Counted from the first letter of the stretch, positions 10,912-22,470 are shown. The stretch: DNA of 64,000 bases from Prostheceraeus crozeri (GCA_907163375.1 CAJQUW010011254.1:186001-250000); one strand, 5' to 3'. The notes: generated from the sequence alone by a model not told the origin. Translations and numbers: made by a program.

Positions 10912-11300
10912 ACTAGCCATTTCATCCCAACGCGCCCTGGCGACATCACCATTTCAAACTGGTCCCGGGGCAAACCGGCTGCCTTAGACATCACTGTCAC
11001 CTCACCGTTGCAGCCAGCCACCATTATCAATGCGGCGGCTGAGGAGGCTGTGGCAGATCGTCGCCGCCAAGATGCGAAAGATAGTGCGGTTCTCAGCTCC
11101 AGCGAAGCGGCGGGCTTCGTTTTCCTCCAGTCGTCGAGACTTTCGGCGCTTGGGGTCCCGTTGCTCTGGAAACTATCAAGCTGATAGGTGAGAGATGGGC
11201 CGACCGGCATGGAGAGCAGCATGGTAAAACGATCGACTGGATTTTCCAGAGACTCTCTGTTTCGCTACAACGCGGCAACGCTACCATGATGCCTTCATGA
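10912..11300 (+). pseudogene. Fragment resembling the C-terminal region of a non-LTR retroelement polyprotein
   Basis: A GC-rich island in AT-rich surroundings. The plus strand reads THFIPTRPGD, then NWSRGKPAALDITVTSPLQ, then a long Ala/Arg-rich helix-like stretch up to a stop at 11182-11184. In another frame ETIKLIGERWADRHGEQ and IFQRLSVSLQRGNATMMPS continue to TGA at 11298-11300, so one frameshift near 11165 joins them. The pattern R-P-x-D-I...N-W...G-K-P-A...D-I-T-V-x-S-P-L-Q followed by a terminal Q-R-x-N-A helix is one I associate with proteins that accompany reverse transcriptases in marine invertebrates, probably nuclease-like. That assignment is from memory and unverified. No RT domain remains here. 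Confidence 0.6.
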
Positions 11301-12650
11301 AGACCGACCTCGGATGCCTTCCAGGGTTAACTTGCCTTGCGTATTCGTGTATTTTCTTTCCAGCTACTTATTTGTACTGCATCATAACATGTTTAAATGT
11401 AAAATTCAATCCATGCCATATAGGCTACAGTGTTAAATGTTTTCATAGATATATTTAAATATGGCAATTTCATAACGATGTCACATATCAACATTAGAAA
11501 GCAATTCAAAAAGGTGAGAGACGGGACATTTTTGGGATTAGTGTACAAGTATACCATCATCAGGAACAATACCAACAAACACATGGCTGCAAAGCATAAT
11601 GGGCTTTGAGGTTGCTAAATGAATGAAGAGAATTCTGGACAGTTCAATCAATAAAGAAAAATTGCTGCCACAGGTCGGAGTATATATGCCACCAAACAAC
11701 TGCAGTGACAAAAAGCACAGTTGCAGATAACACTATGATCTCAATTAAGAAGGAAATCGTCGATAGATCACAAGAAACAAACAAACCTCCAATCCATTTT
11801 CAATTCGCTAAATTTTAAAGCATTTATCATTTTTTGTGCATACTCACACACTAATAGAGCTCTTCCATAGAAGCAGATCGAAGGACCATGTACTTGCACT
11901 ATCTAAGCATCTAAGAATGCATGAGCATTTCTGTGTGATATTTATTCATATAATACACTGAGATTATTGAAAGACCAGAGATATCTTTCACCAAACTATG
12001 CGTTATTATTAGACAACGACATCTTAGGTGAATATTTTTGTCATTTTAGGTTTTTTATAGGTGAATGAATGATTTTACAAATTTAGGTTGTATATTTAGG
12101 TGAATTAAAAATCCATTAAAATATCTGGATTCATTGAGTGCGATGGTGTTTTTTATTTATGTTCATGAATTGTGCTTTTTTCGGTAGCTAATTTGTAAAA
12201 AAAAATACCGCGACAATAGTTTACGTATAAGTTTTAAAGAGGAAATAGGAAAAAGAAAATGGCAACCAAGTCCTATATTTAATCGCGATTCGAAACGATT
12301 TTATTTCAGGCTATAACAACTGCACAGATCAAACGTCAACAACTAAGTATATATGTTTTAAAATGTATATTGACAGTTGTACAATTGTGTATGTATCAAA
12401 CATCAAAATTTCTCGTATTTCAAATGCAATATAAACTCTACGAAAAATCCATGAATGTATATAAAAGAATTAGAAACCATGACCAGAAACATGTGGCACT
12501 GCCCACAATCACTCATCAATGTCTTCATTATTCGATTAATTCAAAAAGAATGACCCGATTTCATTCGACAATAAAGTAATAAGGAAAAGCAATAGAAAAC
12601 TTGGGTAAATAACAATTTATTCTACATACAATTAAGTTTTATTTACTGTT
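11301..12650. repeat. R1 copy 3 (about 11660-12005) in otherwise featureless sequence
   Basis: 11660-11780 and 11780-12005 repeat the order of blocks seen at 355-697: CTCAATTAAGAAGGAAATCG, AAGAAACAAACAAAC, GTGTGATATTTATTCATATA, ACCAGAGATATC, AAACTATGCGTTAT. This copy is uninterrupted, so it shows the R1 order that the other copies lack. 12006-12650 has no supported gene. Confidence 0.55.
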
Positions 12651-14850
12651 TTACAAGTGTTCAATGTGACCACCACCTGAAGCACGAGCAACATCAATAC
12701 GATAAGAGAATTCTTCCCAGACGTTTTTTTAGCATATCACGGTCCACTAAATCAATCGTTGCTGCTATTCGTTGTTTAAGATCATGGATGCTCGTAGGTA
12801 GTGGTGGAACATAAACGCGATCTTTCACGTAATCCCACAAGAAAAAGTCACACACTGTGAGGTCTGGTGATCTCGGAGGCCAAGCACAAAGAGCAAGATC
12901 GTTGTCACCTTTCCGACCAATCCATCGCTGGGGCACTTTTTCATTTAAAAAATTTCTGACATTCAGGTGCCAATGGGCAGGAGCTACATCTTGTTGAAAA
13001 ATGAAGTCAGGCCTATCTTCTTGCAGTAAAGTAAAGAGCCAGTGAAGGGGTGGGCAGTGAAGAGTGAATACAGAGCGCTTAGCGTGTCTTACGGGAGATG
13101 AGAGAGCTCCCATTGTTAAGTCTTGATGTATGAGGCGAAGTTTGTGTAAAGGCGGATTACATATTTATCACACAGCGATTACATCTTTATGGGATTCGAG
13201 GATGAACAGGATCTGTTTACTTGTGGGAATCGAAAAGGCAAAGATTGATGAACAGGATTTGTTTACATGTGAGGATCGCAAAAAGCATACTGTATTTATT
13301 GATGTGATGAATTTAATGACAGGATCTGTTTACATATGGGAAACGCAACAATTGAATGATATCTGATTTATCTTTGTGACATATCTTTCAAGACATATCA
13401 TTACCTATTCAGTATTTTGTCAGCCACTATGTGTGGGACCCCGCTCGTCTGGGTTTGAGTGTTCAGGTTAGGGGTCGAAACACAACTAGACGAGTACTGC
13501 TGATGACTGACGGACTGCAGTATTATGATAGGATTCCCTTAATCGGTAACAGTAGTGGTCGATGTATTGTAATTCAAATGAAGAAATGTGGAATTACAAA
13601 GTACTATAGACGGATGAAGAAAACTGGCAGCGCGATAACAAATGAATGATAGAAAATTTTCATGTGTCGTCTTTGGTATAGTTGTGTGTAGTTTCATTTC
13701 TTTCGGTGTAGTAGAGTAGTCATTGTAAGTCTATTGTTTACCCATTACCACTTCTTTCCTCTCCACCAATTTGGTGTAGTCAGTGATATATATTCACTTT
13801 GTAATCAGTTAGTAGCTGTTGTATTTCCATATTTTCCATCCACTTTTCCATTTTTTATTCCATCTTTTTCCTGTTGTTTTATAATATCCATTTTTAATTT
13901 TTCCTATATCTTGTGACCACCATTATTCTATTTCTTCCATTAGCATCTCAGATCGGTACAGTATATTAGAAGTCTGTTTTGAACGTGTATACGGCAGTGT
14001 TTGGAATCTATGGTATTAGTATATCAACAGCAAGAATGAGTAGTATTACAAGTCTTAAGATTTCCATTTTTACCAGATATTGGGCCAAAGCTGATCAATT
14101 TTAATTCGTTGCCACGAGAAAGCTACATTGAGTTCTTTTAAGAACTGATTAATCCAATGGTTACAGTAGCATTGCCTTTGTACACTTGCGGATTGGAGAA
14201 CGCCATCAGTCCTCCTTAGGACTACTTTAACTAATAATTTAAATTAGTAAGCATTATATTCTATTATAAATGGCTACTGGGATGACTTTCATCATCGTAT
14301 GAGAATTACATGCTCAACTGTTTCATGTGGGTGCTCTGTTCCCCAAACACGCACATTGTGACGATTGACTGTGCCGCTCAAATAAAATGTAGCTTCATCA
14401 CTAAAAACTAAACGTGAAATGAAGGTTTCATCGTCCATCATCTCCAGCATTGAAGAACAAAAATCTATTCGCTTCTTCTTGTCGTCATCAGTAAGTGCCT
14501 GAACGAGGCATAGTCTGTATGGTTTCAAATGTAGTCGTCTTCTTAGCACACGCCACACAGTAGACTGAGGAATTGCAAGCTCACGGCTAGCTCGACATGT
14601 GGACTTCCGCGGACTCCTCTCAAACGTAGAACGGATTCTTGTCACGTGTGCTTCTGAAACACGTGGTCGTCCAGGACTTTTTTCTTACACAGACACCCTC
14701 TCTCTTGAAATTGTTGAAACCAGCGTCGAATGTTCTTGGGAGAAGGAGCATTAATGTGAAATTGTCCTTGAAAAGCACGTTGAACTGTGACAATCGATTT
14801 TGTTTTCGCAAACTCAAGAACACAAAACGCTTTCTGCAGCGGACTCGCCA
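12651..14850 (-). pseudogene. DD41D mariner-type transposase, split by about 1.2 kb of foreign DNA
   Basis: On the minus strand the protein starts MASPLQKAFCVLEFAKTKSI at 14850. After a frameshift near 14650 it continues (ERSPRKSTCRASRELAIP, LVFSDEATFYLSGTVNRHN) to about 14310. It resumes at about 13070 (DFIFQQDVAPAHWHLNVRN, RWIGRKGDND, WPPRSPDLTVCDFFLW) and, after another frameshift near 12715, ends VARASGGGHIEHL with stop at 12651. All three catalytic Asp blocks are present, with 41 residues between the second and third. About 45 middle residues are missing and 1.2 kb of unrelated DNA lies in their place. I could not fix the element's TIRs. Confidence 0.88.
13114..14290. other. Sequence filling the gap in the DD41D transposase
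   Basis: Between the two halves of the transposase. Three diverged copies of an about 33-base motif (GACAGGATCTGTTTAC or GAACAGGATTTGTTTACATG, then GTGRGAATCG) lie at about 13200, 13247 and 13312, each about 50-65 bases apart. The remainder is pyrimidine-rich on the plus strand at 13734-13916. I found no TIRs or target duplication that define it as one element, and no gene. Confidence 0.45.
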
Positions 14851-14851
14851 T

Positions 14852-14854
14852 TAT

Positions 14855-14885
<31 letters not shown>

Positions 14886-14967
14886 CGAGAGCGAGAGAGA
14901 GAGAGAGCGAGAGAGAGAGAGAGCGAGAGCGAGAGAGAGAGCGAGAGAGAGAGAGCGAGAGAGAGAG

Positions 14968-15059
<92 letters not shown>

Positions 15060-15103
15060 CAAGAGAGAGTGAGAGAGTGAGAGAGAGAGAGAGCGAGAGA
15101 GAT
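14852..15103. repeat. GA/CT microsatellite with AGAGCG variants
   Basis: About 250 bases of (GA)n, the first half and the last 60 bases interrupted by regular GAGC units and the middle (about 14970-15050) pure GA. It stops within two to four bases of the start codon of the DD41D transposase (minus strand). Long open frames of alternating Arg/Glu or Ser/Leu across it are artefacts of the repeat. Confidence 0.97.
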
Positions 15104-16660
15104 CCATTCCAAGCAGCACATGGTATCTATCATCTATCACAAGTTTTCCAAAGTTGTCAATTTGATGACTTCTGGATAATCTCTGGATGACTAGCCAGTA
15201 ATAGAAATTTGAAATCGGATTCAATCATGTAATACTTGGGAAAGACTTTTAAAGTGCCGTGAAGCCGAAGCCAACGGACTGAAGATCCAACCAAAGCATT
15301 GACCATTGTTATGTAAGGGAAAAAAGAAGCCACCGATTTCCACACTATGAATGTCCTGGAATGAGGGGGAACAGAAAAGTGAACTTTACGGAGATCCTTC
15401 TTTGCATTCAATTTCAGGAAAACAATCATGATGGACACAATAGGCATTTACAACCTGAGCAGCTACTTCTATAAGGAGGTCTGAACAGAGATCGAGCGAT
15501 GGAGACTCTTCTGTGACCAATGACCAATGCTCGGAAAAGCACAGCCAGATTACATTGAGAAGTGTTTTAGCTGGACACGTCAAATAACTAGTGCATGTTA
15601 TTTTATCTCCATGCGTCACCTTACAGAGAGTGATAAGAAAATGAAAACAATAATTTTATTGAGGTTTTCCGGATTTAGTCTGAAAAATGTTGATGATAAA
15701 ATATCATGAAGTCAACCACAGAAGATGAAGTGTATGCAGGAGAATGTTTGCATACAGAAACTGATTTCAATATGAATCCTAATAATCGAGATGATATAAG
15801 TGGTGCTTGCTGCCCTTCATTCCTGTAATGTAAAAAATGTGATTTTTGTCGTGGGTGTGCTGTCACAAATAGTGAGTTGGCAGTGTTCGACATCCCTGAA
15901 GCTGCAAAGTTTTTGAGTAAAATTTATCATAAAAAGTCTTTTCCACCAAACGTATCTGTGCTTCAAATATACGAGTACATTCCTTGCTGGAGGGTGTTGT
16001 ATGAGATCAAACTGAATAGTTTTTCAAATTTCATATAAAAACTTTATTTGTTAGAGTAGCGAAGAAAGACCATTTTTTCAGGTTATACCAGTTGTAACTG
16101 AAATTGAATAATTGTCTAAGAAAATAGTATCTTTCTTTAAAAAATGAGAGGACGGTGCTCAGACTATCGATGAATATCATCACTTTTCCGATTACTTCTT
16201 CGTAATATCTCGCTGTCGCACGTGCATAAATCAGATTTTCGAAATCTCAATGACATTTTTCAACAGCATGTGCAAGAAATTTGCTCATGAAATCTTAAAT
16301 GCCTCAGTTCTGAGAAAGTTGATAGAAGAAAAATCGCAAAATTAGCAAATACCGCAGAGTTGTAGCACATGAGTTAAGCGCATAAGCACGTGTAGGCTCA
16401 TGCGTCCTAACTCCTAATGTATATAAATATACATACATGCTGTGCTGGCAGGCAACCTGTTGTCTAAAATGTTGATTATGCTTATTGACAGTCTACTTGT
16501 AAGGTAGTCTAATTTAGGATTGGTGGCGTGATCATGTATAAGCCAATTTTAGCCTATCTGTCCAGAGAGATTTAGAAGTCTATGCTCCAATGACGGGGCA
16601 ATAATGCATTTCAAACTCATTTCAGTCATTTCTATGGCGTCCAAAGCCATCGAGAGTGAA
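15104..16660. other. Possible decayed coding sequence, not recognised
   Basis: Minus-strand frames at 15386-15619 (LLNVIWLCFSEHWSLVTEES...CVHHDCFPEIEC) and 15157-15447 (KVHFSVPPHSRTFIVW...SVRWLRLHGTLKVFPKYY) overlap, with uneven composition suggesting one frameshifted relic. On the plus strand 15790-16010 reads CKKCDFCRGCAVTNSELAVF and EAAKFLSKIYHKKSFPPN in one frame after a stop. Neither resembles a family I can name. Nothing else supported. Confidence 0.25.
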
Positions 16661-16784
16661 ATACAATGTAGCATTATATCATGGATTTTTAGGGCAGTAA
16701 TATCAGACATAGGCGAGGTTGCGTTAGCAGCCGAGACTGTCTGATATTTCTGCCCGCAAAATCCATGATATAATGCTATTGTAT
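16661..16784. repeat. Long hairpin (inverted repeat), 124 bp
   Basis: ATACAATGTAGCATTATATC with following CATGGATTTTTAGGGCAGTA and ATATCAGACA pairs with TGTCTGATATTTCTGCCCGC and on to ATAATGCTATTGTAT. Arms are about 47 bases with a few mismatches. The loop of about 30 bases contains GGCGAGGTTGCGTTAGCAGC. It may be a tiny foldback or MITE. No convincing flanking duplication is visible. Confidence 0.75.
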
Positions 16785-18141
16785 GTAACTCTTGGGAAGT
16801 CTATGAATATTGTATTTATTGATCACTGCTAGTAACAGATAATGGAGAGATGAAGAAATCTTTGATTGACTTTTATTGAAATCTATGAAAGTTTGCTCTC
16901 TCAATCATAGAAATTAACAATACCATAGAAAGTCCTAGAATGGAAATTGCATGAAAATTATGGCACACTCCGGGGAACTTAGTTGGGGCAAAAAGCAAAT
17001 TTTGCGAACTGGTTTTCTGGTTGGCATTTTTAATTATCAAGTCAATTTGTGATCTGGATTGTTGCCCCTTGTCCAAAGGTCATGTACACAAAACCAATAG
17101 TGAATCTACAAAATACTGCGGCGACAGGATGACAAAGAAGGAAATCCTTTAAAACGCTCTGTATGTTCATCATTTTGAAATATCGCTCCTATAATCAATC
17201 AAGAGTATAATCAGACACATATGCAACTTATAATGTCGATTTACAGAGCATGCATTGGTCCAGCTTGAAATCAGAGGCCAAGAAATCTTACAGTATTCAT
17301 TTTATTTTGAAGGATCCCCATGTTCATTATATTTGAACAATTTTCAAAACCTTTGCATGTTTTCGAATATGAGCCTCCAAAATATCATCACACTATGTCA
17401 CATAGATCATTTAGTGACTAATTCAAAAGTTCCAGCGACATTTTATATATCTGATAAATGACTGTAGCTAAAGAAGCTTTCGATGTGCTTATTCCAGAGG
17501 AGCGCCAGGTTTCTTGACCGCTAGAAGGAGAAAATATCCAATAATTAGAATTTTATCTTTGAATTCTTGAAATGTTCTTGCAACCAGTACACCGACTACT
17601 TTCGATTATGACTCTGAGAACCAAATTTCAATTCGTATTCCAGTGTTGAAAAATTGGAAAATAGTTGTTAGTGACTGCTACAAATAGACACAGTATATTA
17701 ATCCATGGAATAGTAGGCTATTTCACATAAAACAATACCATCATCTCACTTAAAATTCTCTTCATGAAAATCCTGCAATTTGCTGTCAACAACTTCCACA
17801 ACCAACTTGGCAAGTAGTTTGACTATGAATCAATGTTTTAGATCGAATCTGATCTACAAGCCACAGATTTTTCCATGTGACATCATTGTACATAGGCAAG
17901 ATATCAAACTTCCATTCTAGTGTATAATCATCTACTTCTATGATCGAGAGTGAAATAGAATAATGATTCTAGGCATTGAAATCATCAAACAGTGACTTGG
18001 AGTTCAGGATATCTAGGAGTGCATATCTCTAGTCTGCTAGTCAGAGAATTGAAATCTACAGAGCCTAGCAACAAATCTGATGAAATTTGTCTTTAGATCA
18101 CCATTACCTTGACTTCAAATTATTCCCAAAATCTCTTCGAT
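16785..18141. other. No gene seen
   Basis: AT-rich sequence upstream of the lectin-like gene. Presumably contains its promoter, but I see no motif that fixes a start site. Confidence 0.4.
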
Positions 18142-18687
18142 ATGAATGCTGTACATCTCGCCTGCTTTATCACCTTTTTCATCTGCTTGCAAAATGCGAA
18201 CCAAGCTGAGCAAGAATCGAATGCTGACTTGTTGCTTAAAGAAGTAAGAGCTTTAAGGAGTGAATTTCAAAACTTCAAGAACCGAGTGACTGAGCAACTA
18301 GAAAAAACCCATGCAAAGAGAGATTCATGCATCAGTCCATGGATGAGCACAAGGTCGGGTCTTTGTGTTATCATTAACCATAATTTATCATGGTGGGAAG
18401 CTCTCGGCCATTGTTGGGAGCACAACAGTTCTCTGGCAACATTCCGGAACGAGGAAGAGTTTAATGAAGTGGTACAATTCGGTGTTCTGGCACGGCACTA
18501 TCCATGGATTGGAATAAAATGGGAGAATGGTGCGAATGAGATCCTGGAAGGGAATAAATATCCTTATGTGAAGTTCGATTCGCCGCCACGCAGTCCAGAC
18601 AAAGAATGCGCAGCAGCAGTCGCCACGGGAATGGTGTACTTCAATTGCAAAGATAGAATGAGTTTCATTTGTATAAAGAGAACGTAA
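18142..18687 (+). CDS. Secreted C-type-lectin-like protein with coiled-coil stalk
   Basis: ATG at 18142 gives 181 residues. The layout is a signal peptide (MNAVHLACFITFFICLQNANQ), an amphipathic stalk (about 25-65, LLLKEVRALRSEFQNFKNRV) able to form a coiled coil, then one C-type-lectin-like domain. Six Cys are in canonical order: DSC, GLC, GHC, KEC, FNC and FIC. WIGI marks the central fold motif. The Ca-dependent sugar-binding motifs (EPN/QPD and WND) are absent; the last reads FNCKDR, so carbohydrate binding by the usual route is unlikely. Such proteins act outside the cell in recognition or defence. The stop codon TAA overlaps a perfect GTAAGT donor, so a spliced longer form cannot be excluded, though the domain ends naturally here. 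Confidence 0.88.
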   Translation: MNAVHLACFITFFICLQNANQAEQESNADLLLKEVRALRSEFQNFKNRVTEQLEKTHAKRDSCISPWMSTRSGLCVIINHNLSWWEALGHCWEHNSSLATFRNEEEFNEVVQFGVLARHYPWIGIKWENGANEILEGNKYPYVKFDSPPRSPDKECAAAVATGMVYFNCKDRMSFICIKRT

Positions 18688-19920
18688 GTAACTTCGCTCA
18701 AGGGTCAGGGCAAATTCCTTATAATACCGTCAATCCATCTGACAAATGTGAATCAACTGGTTTCTAATCTCCTAACATCTCGCATCATCTGGTTCCAGCA
18801 CAGATCATTTCAAATCAATTCAGGTTCCATCCACTCGAGAATTTTAGGTTCTCTATACATCATATCAGTTATCAAGTGAGATGCTTTAATTTATCAAAGA
18901 CGATGATGTTTACCTTCATAATTTATGTAACTCTGACAAGTATGAATACACGTCATTCATTCCAAAATCGATGTCTTCCCTTATCAAAATGGCAATCAGT
19001 AAGGCTTTATGCTTGTAGAACTTTTTCTTTTTTTACTTTTTTGGCCTACTATTTCCTAAGCATGGAATAATGTAGGGTTGCCATTGCGGATACGGTCAAT
19101 CTTTGTGTACCTATTCAGCACGAGTGGTTCAAATTCGGTTGCGATTTAAGTCAAACAAAGATAGATATGAACAAATATCGTAGCGCAGGTATAAGTACAC
19201 AAAGCATATACAAAGCTGATACACAACAACGTACAGCCTTTCTCTAACCAACTTTCAATTAATTCTCCAGACTAAGAATTAGAGAAATTTTATTTTACAA
19301 ATCGGAATTTATTTACAATCACCTGCTTTTAAGTGCGTCGTAGAGGGCTTATGAAAATGTATGATTTTCCACATGACATTTTTCCAAATTGAATAACAAT
19401 AATAATTACAGGCATACAAAATTATCAAATAGTGCTGAAAGCTCTTCTAGTAGAATTCTTGCTGCATTACCGATTTATTCATTGTCGACAAGACGTGTTG
19501 GCATCGACACTGACTGAACACATTATAGGACTAATTTCTTGGCATTACCGGTACTTGTATTTGCGGCTTCCCTCCCATTTTCACCTGAAAGCAGGGCTCA
19601 CTCACAAAACTTGAGCATGAGTTACGACATGATTCGGTGCTCGACGGACGGTATGGTAGCAGTCAGAGACAGGAGTCTCTCTCCTGACACTGACAGCAAC
19701 CATTAGGCAACAGTTTGCATGCTAGGCTATTTTTATTAGATAAGTTTGAGTGTGATGCTTTTATTATGTGACTTATTCTATCATAATATAGACCACCACC
19801 CAGCAATGTCATTCTGCATTCCAATGTCGTTTGACAACATCTAGTTTTTGTTTTTTAATTCAATAGATGTTATATGTACTAAATACATTTGATTAAGAGT
19901 GGCCATTCCTGTAAATATTT
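18688..19920. other. No gene seen
   Basis: AT-rich, short open frames only. Nothing supported. Confidence 0.4.
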
Positions 19921-20444
19921 ATGAAAAAGATATGCCGCTGGCTAAATCAGGAATCAAAAAATCTTGAAGTCGATATTTCGGTATTCTTCTTCAGGAATCA
20001 AAGAGCATATTACATCATCATCATCATCCTTCTACCAACATGTGGCAAATGAGCATCACAGTTTTCCAGACCAGTGTTTTAAGTGGAAGATTCTGAACAT
20101 AGAGCGCAACTTTCATGCTAGATTGTCCTTGGAAAGTCTTCATATCCGTGACAATTTCAGTTCCCTGGTAAATGGTTGTTCTGGTGAAACATTACTTCGT
20201 TTTTATGAGTAACTTGCTAGGATGTCATCTTCTATAAATAGTTGGTATTTTATTTTCTGTGTTTCTGATTATTCTGATGTCTTTGATCGATAGCTTGTGT
20301 ACGTCTTGAGTTGTATTAGCTGGCTGTGTGAATCTCTCACCTTGTTTCTGTTATCAGTTGTTATTTGGTCCTGAAGAAGAATACCGAAATATCGACTTCA
20401 AGATTTTTTGATTCCTGATTTAGCCAGCGGCATATCTTTTTCAT
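19921..20444 (+). mobile_element. Very short Penelope-like element relic with inverted terminal repeats
   Basis: Near-perfect 76-base arms at 19921-19996 and 20369-20444 (CTGGCTAAATCAGGAATC against GATTCCTGATTTAGCCAG) enclose about 370 bases. The enclosed plus strand reads IKEHITSSSSSFYQHVANEH, KWKILNIERN and SLESLHIRDN. This lines up with the last 70 residues of the GIY-YIG domain in the PLE at 55687-57998 (RIKEHVMSSNPSAVKEHFVS, SLESRYINDA). A copy truncated to its tail and capped by an inverted terminal repeat is a known PLE layout. CCTGAAGAAG...CCGAAAT in the repeat resembles the hammerhead-like core reported in PLE termini. Confidence 0.8.
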
Positions 20445-20496
20445 ATATGTACTAAAGCTATAAGTCATTATTATCTAGTTCTCTTGCTGCTGCAGG

Positions 20497-22201
20497 CAGA
20501 GTTGGAAGTGGGTCGTGGGTCATAGGTCATAGGTCAGGTGGGTCAAGCGGGTCACAAAATCGCGTGGGTCAGGTGGGTCGTGGGTCAGACTTCGTTCACC
20601 CACTTCCAACCAGTTTGACCCATGATGGATTTGACAATCTCAAATACTGTAGTAAACTTCATTTATTTGTATTCTCATCATTCATGAAAAATTATTAAGT
20701 CATTGTCACTGAAAGGGGTGATGGATGCACACAGTCAAAATATGCAACACCATTGACTTTCACAAGCCTCATACAGTTTCGAAAGGGGGCGGAATTCACA
20801 CAAATTAAAGGCTCGAAAACAATTGCTGCTGTCTACTGAGAGATGTTGGTTGATGGAGAGAAGTTGTTTGAGTACAATTGTGTACGCTCGATTCTTGGTC
20901 GCTATGTCTGACGATACCCAATGATGTGTGACCTTGCTTTCAGAGATACAGCTACTGAAGAAGTCTGATATTCAGGGGTTTTATTAATATTGAAAATTTT
21001 CTTGCAATGCCAGCTGACCTTCGTTTTGTTTGTTTCGTTTGATTTTGTTGGTCTTTCGTAGAAAATATCCTCTGGTAGAGATTAGAATGGCAAATCTCTT
21101 GTAAAGATTGATCATAGCCTAAATATTTTCAATCTACTTTCGCATCATACATGTTCCATGCATCTCATTGCTCATTCGATGCATGATAATCTGAAATACG
21201 CTAATTCATACGACGGTCATTGATATAGACTTATCCCTTTCATACAGACTTATTACGGCAGAGCTCTGTGAGGAGACATCTCTTGACACTTCGCATCAAT
21301 AAAAAGTTTCGTTTTGATATTTGATTTGGTATCAATAGAAGTAGGAATATGTACATGATGTCGCTAGTGATTGTTATCACAACGTACTCGCACATGTAGC
21401 GCCACTCAAATATATCAGTTCATCTATATGTACATTGCAAGCTAATTAATGAATTATAATCCTGTCATCGTGCAATTTTCTACTCACGCGTTACGCATGC
21501 TTACTCCATTTGCTTTTCAATGAATGTCATTCTCAAATCAAATATACAACCTTCTACTTAAATCTAACATTAGCGGAAGTAAATGAAATTTGAATCGATT
21601 GCCATCAGAAGCAACAAAATATTAGTTTGCCGATTTTTCTGTGATAATTTTCACACATGTAGTACGTAACATAAGGGATTTAGGCCTTCTGCAGTCTTAT
21701 TTTTTTAACTTCATTTAATTAAGAAATGTAAATTTCAAAATTTAGTCTGTAGAGCCCTCAACTTAACTTATCATCTCTCTACGAGTTAAATAGGTAGCAC
21801 TTAAAAGGATAGTCAAGAATTATAACAAGAAACAGAATCGTTTAAATTTTTTTAGAACCTTAGGCATTTGTAGTGCATGAACTTTACTGATAATTTTGAT
21901 GAGGTTACATGTCTTTTTGTCATGTAACAAGTGATCTGATGCACTCGAATCTTCATAACAAATCTTGACAAACTCACTACGAGAGCTCTACCTAGATAGA
22001 CCTAGAATCTTGAATGAAAATGATAAACTAAAGATGATGCCAGAAAAGGAAATTGCATTCACATCATTCACCCTTGCAGCATGTGGGTCAGGTGGGTCAG
22101 GGTACCCTGTGGGTCATGTTTTCGTGAAACATCGGTAGGTCAGGTGGGCCGTGGGTCACATATGCCGTGGGTCAAGGTTCGTTGACCCACTTCCATCTCT
22201 G
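20497..22201. mobile_element. 1.7-kb non-autonomous hAT-type element
   Basis: The ends CAGAGTTGGAAGTGGGTC and, in reverse, CAGAGATGGAAGTGGGTCAA are flanked by a perfect 8-base duplication GCTGCAGG (20489-20496, 22202-22209). Many GGGTCAGGTGGGTC-type units fill the subterminal 100 bases at both ends. The interior is AT-rich and holds no transposase. Same end family as the 127-bp element at 60480. Confidence 0.94.
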
Positions 22202-22354
22202 GCTGCAGGTGCGGCAGTTAGTACAGGGCGGGGTTTATTAGAGGAATGCGGTGCTGATCAATGATCAAGTCATCATAGTGATTGAATCCAGTATTTAGAT
22301 GGTGCACACTATTATATTAGAATACTGCTTGGTCTGTATACTAGTAGTTTCTGG

Positions 22355-22470
22355 TAGTAGCTACGTGCTTGGTCTGGTGATCTTTTGGTCCAGAGGTCGA
22401 TTCCAGAGAGCATCAACAGAAGTCGGCAGGAAAGGTGTCCGGGTTGTAAGTATGACACGCTCGTTGAAGC
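22355..22470 (+). mobile_element. Fragment of tRNA-derived SINE family A
   Basis: GTGCTTGGTCTGGTGATCTT, TTGGTCCAGAGGTCGATTCC and GTCGGCAGGAAAGG match the SINE at 59868. The 5' A-box part is missing or diverged. No coding role. Confidence 0.6.

Noticed and set aside
10908-11222. 104-codon minus-strand open frame in the GC-rich island
   Set aside because: The plus strand carries the recognisable block; the minus frame is its shadow.
14639-15224. Several overlapping open frames of 97-183 codons made of Arg/Glu or Ser/Leu repeats
   Set aside because: They are translations of the GA microsatellite in different frames; coding belongs only to the transposase part on the minus strand.
18109-18141. 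Upstream start for the lectin-like gene
   Set aside because: The codon at 18109 is TTG; the first ATG at 18142 is followed at once by a good signal peptide.
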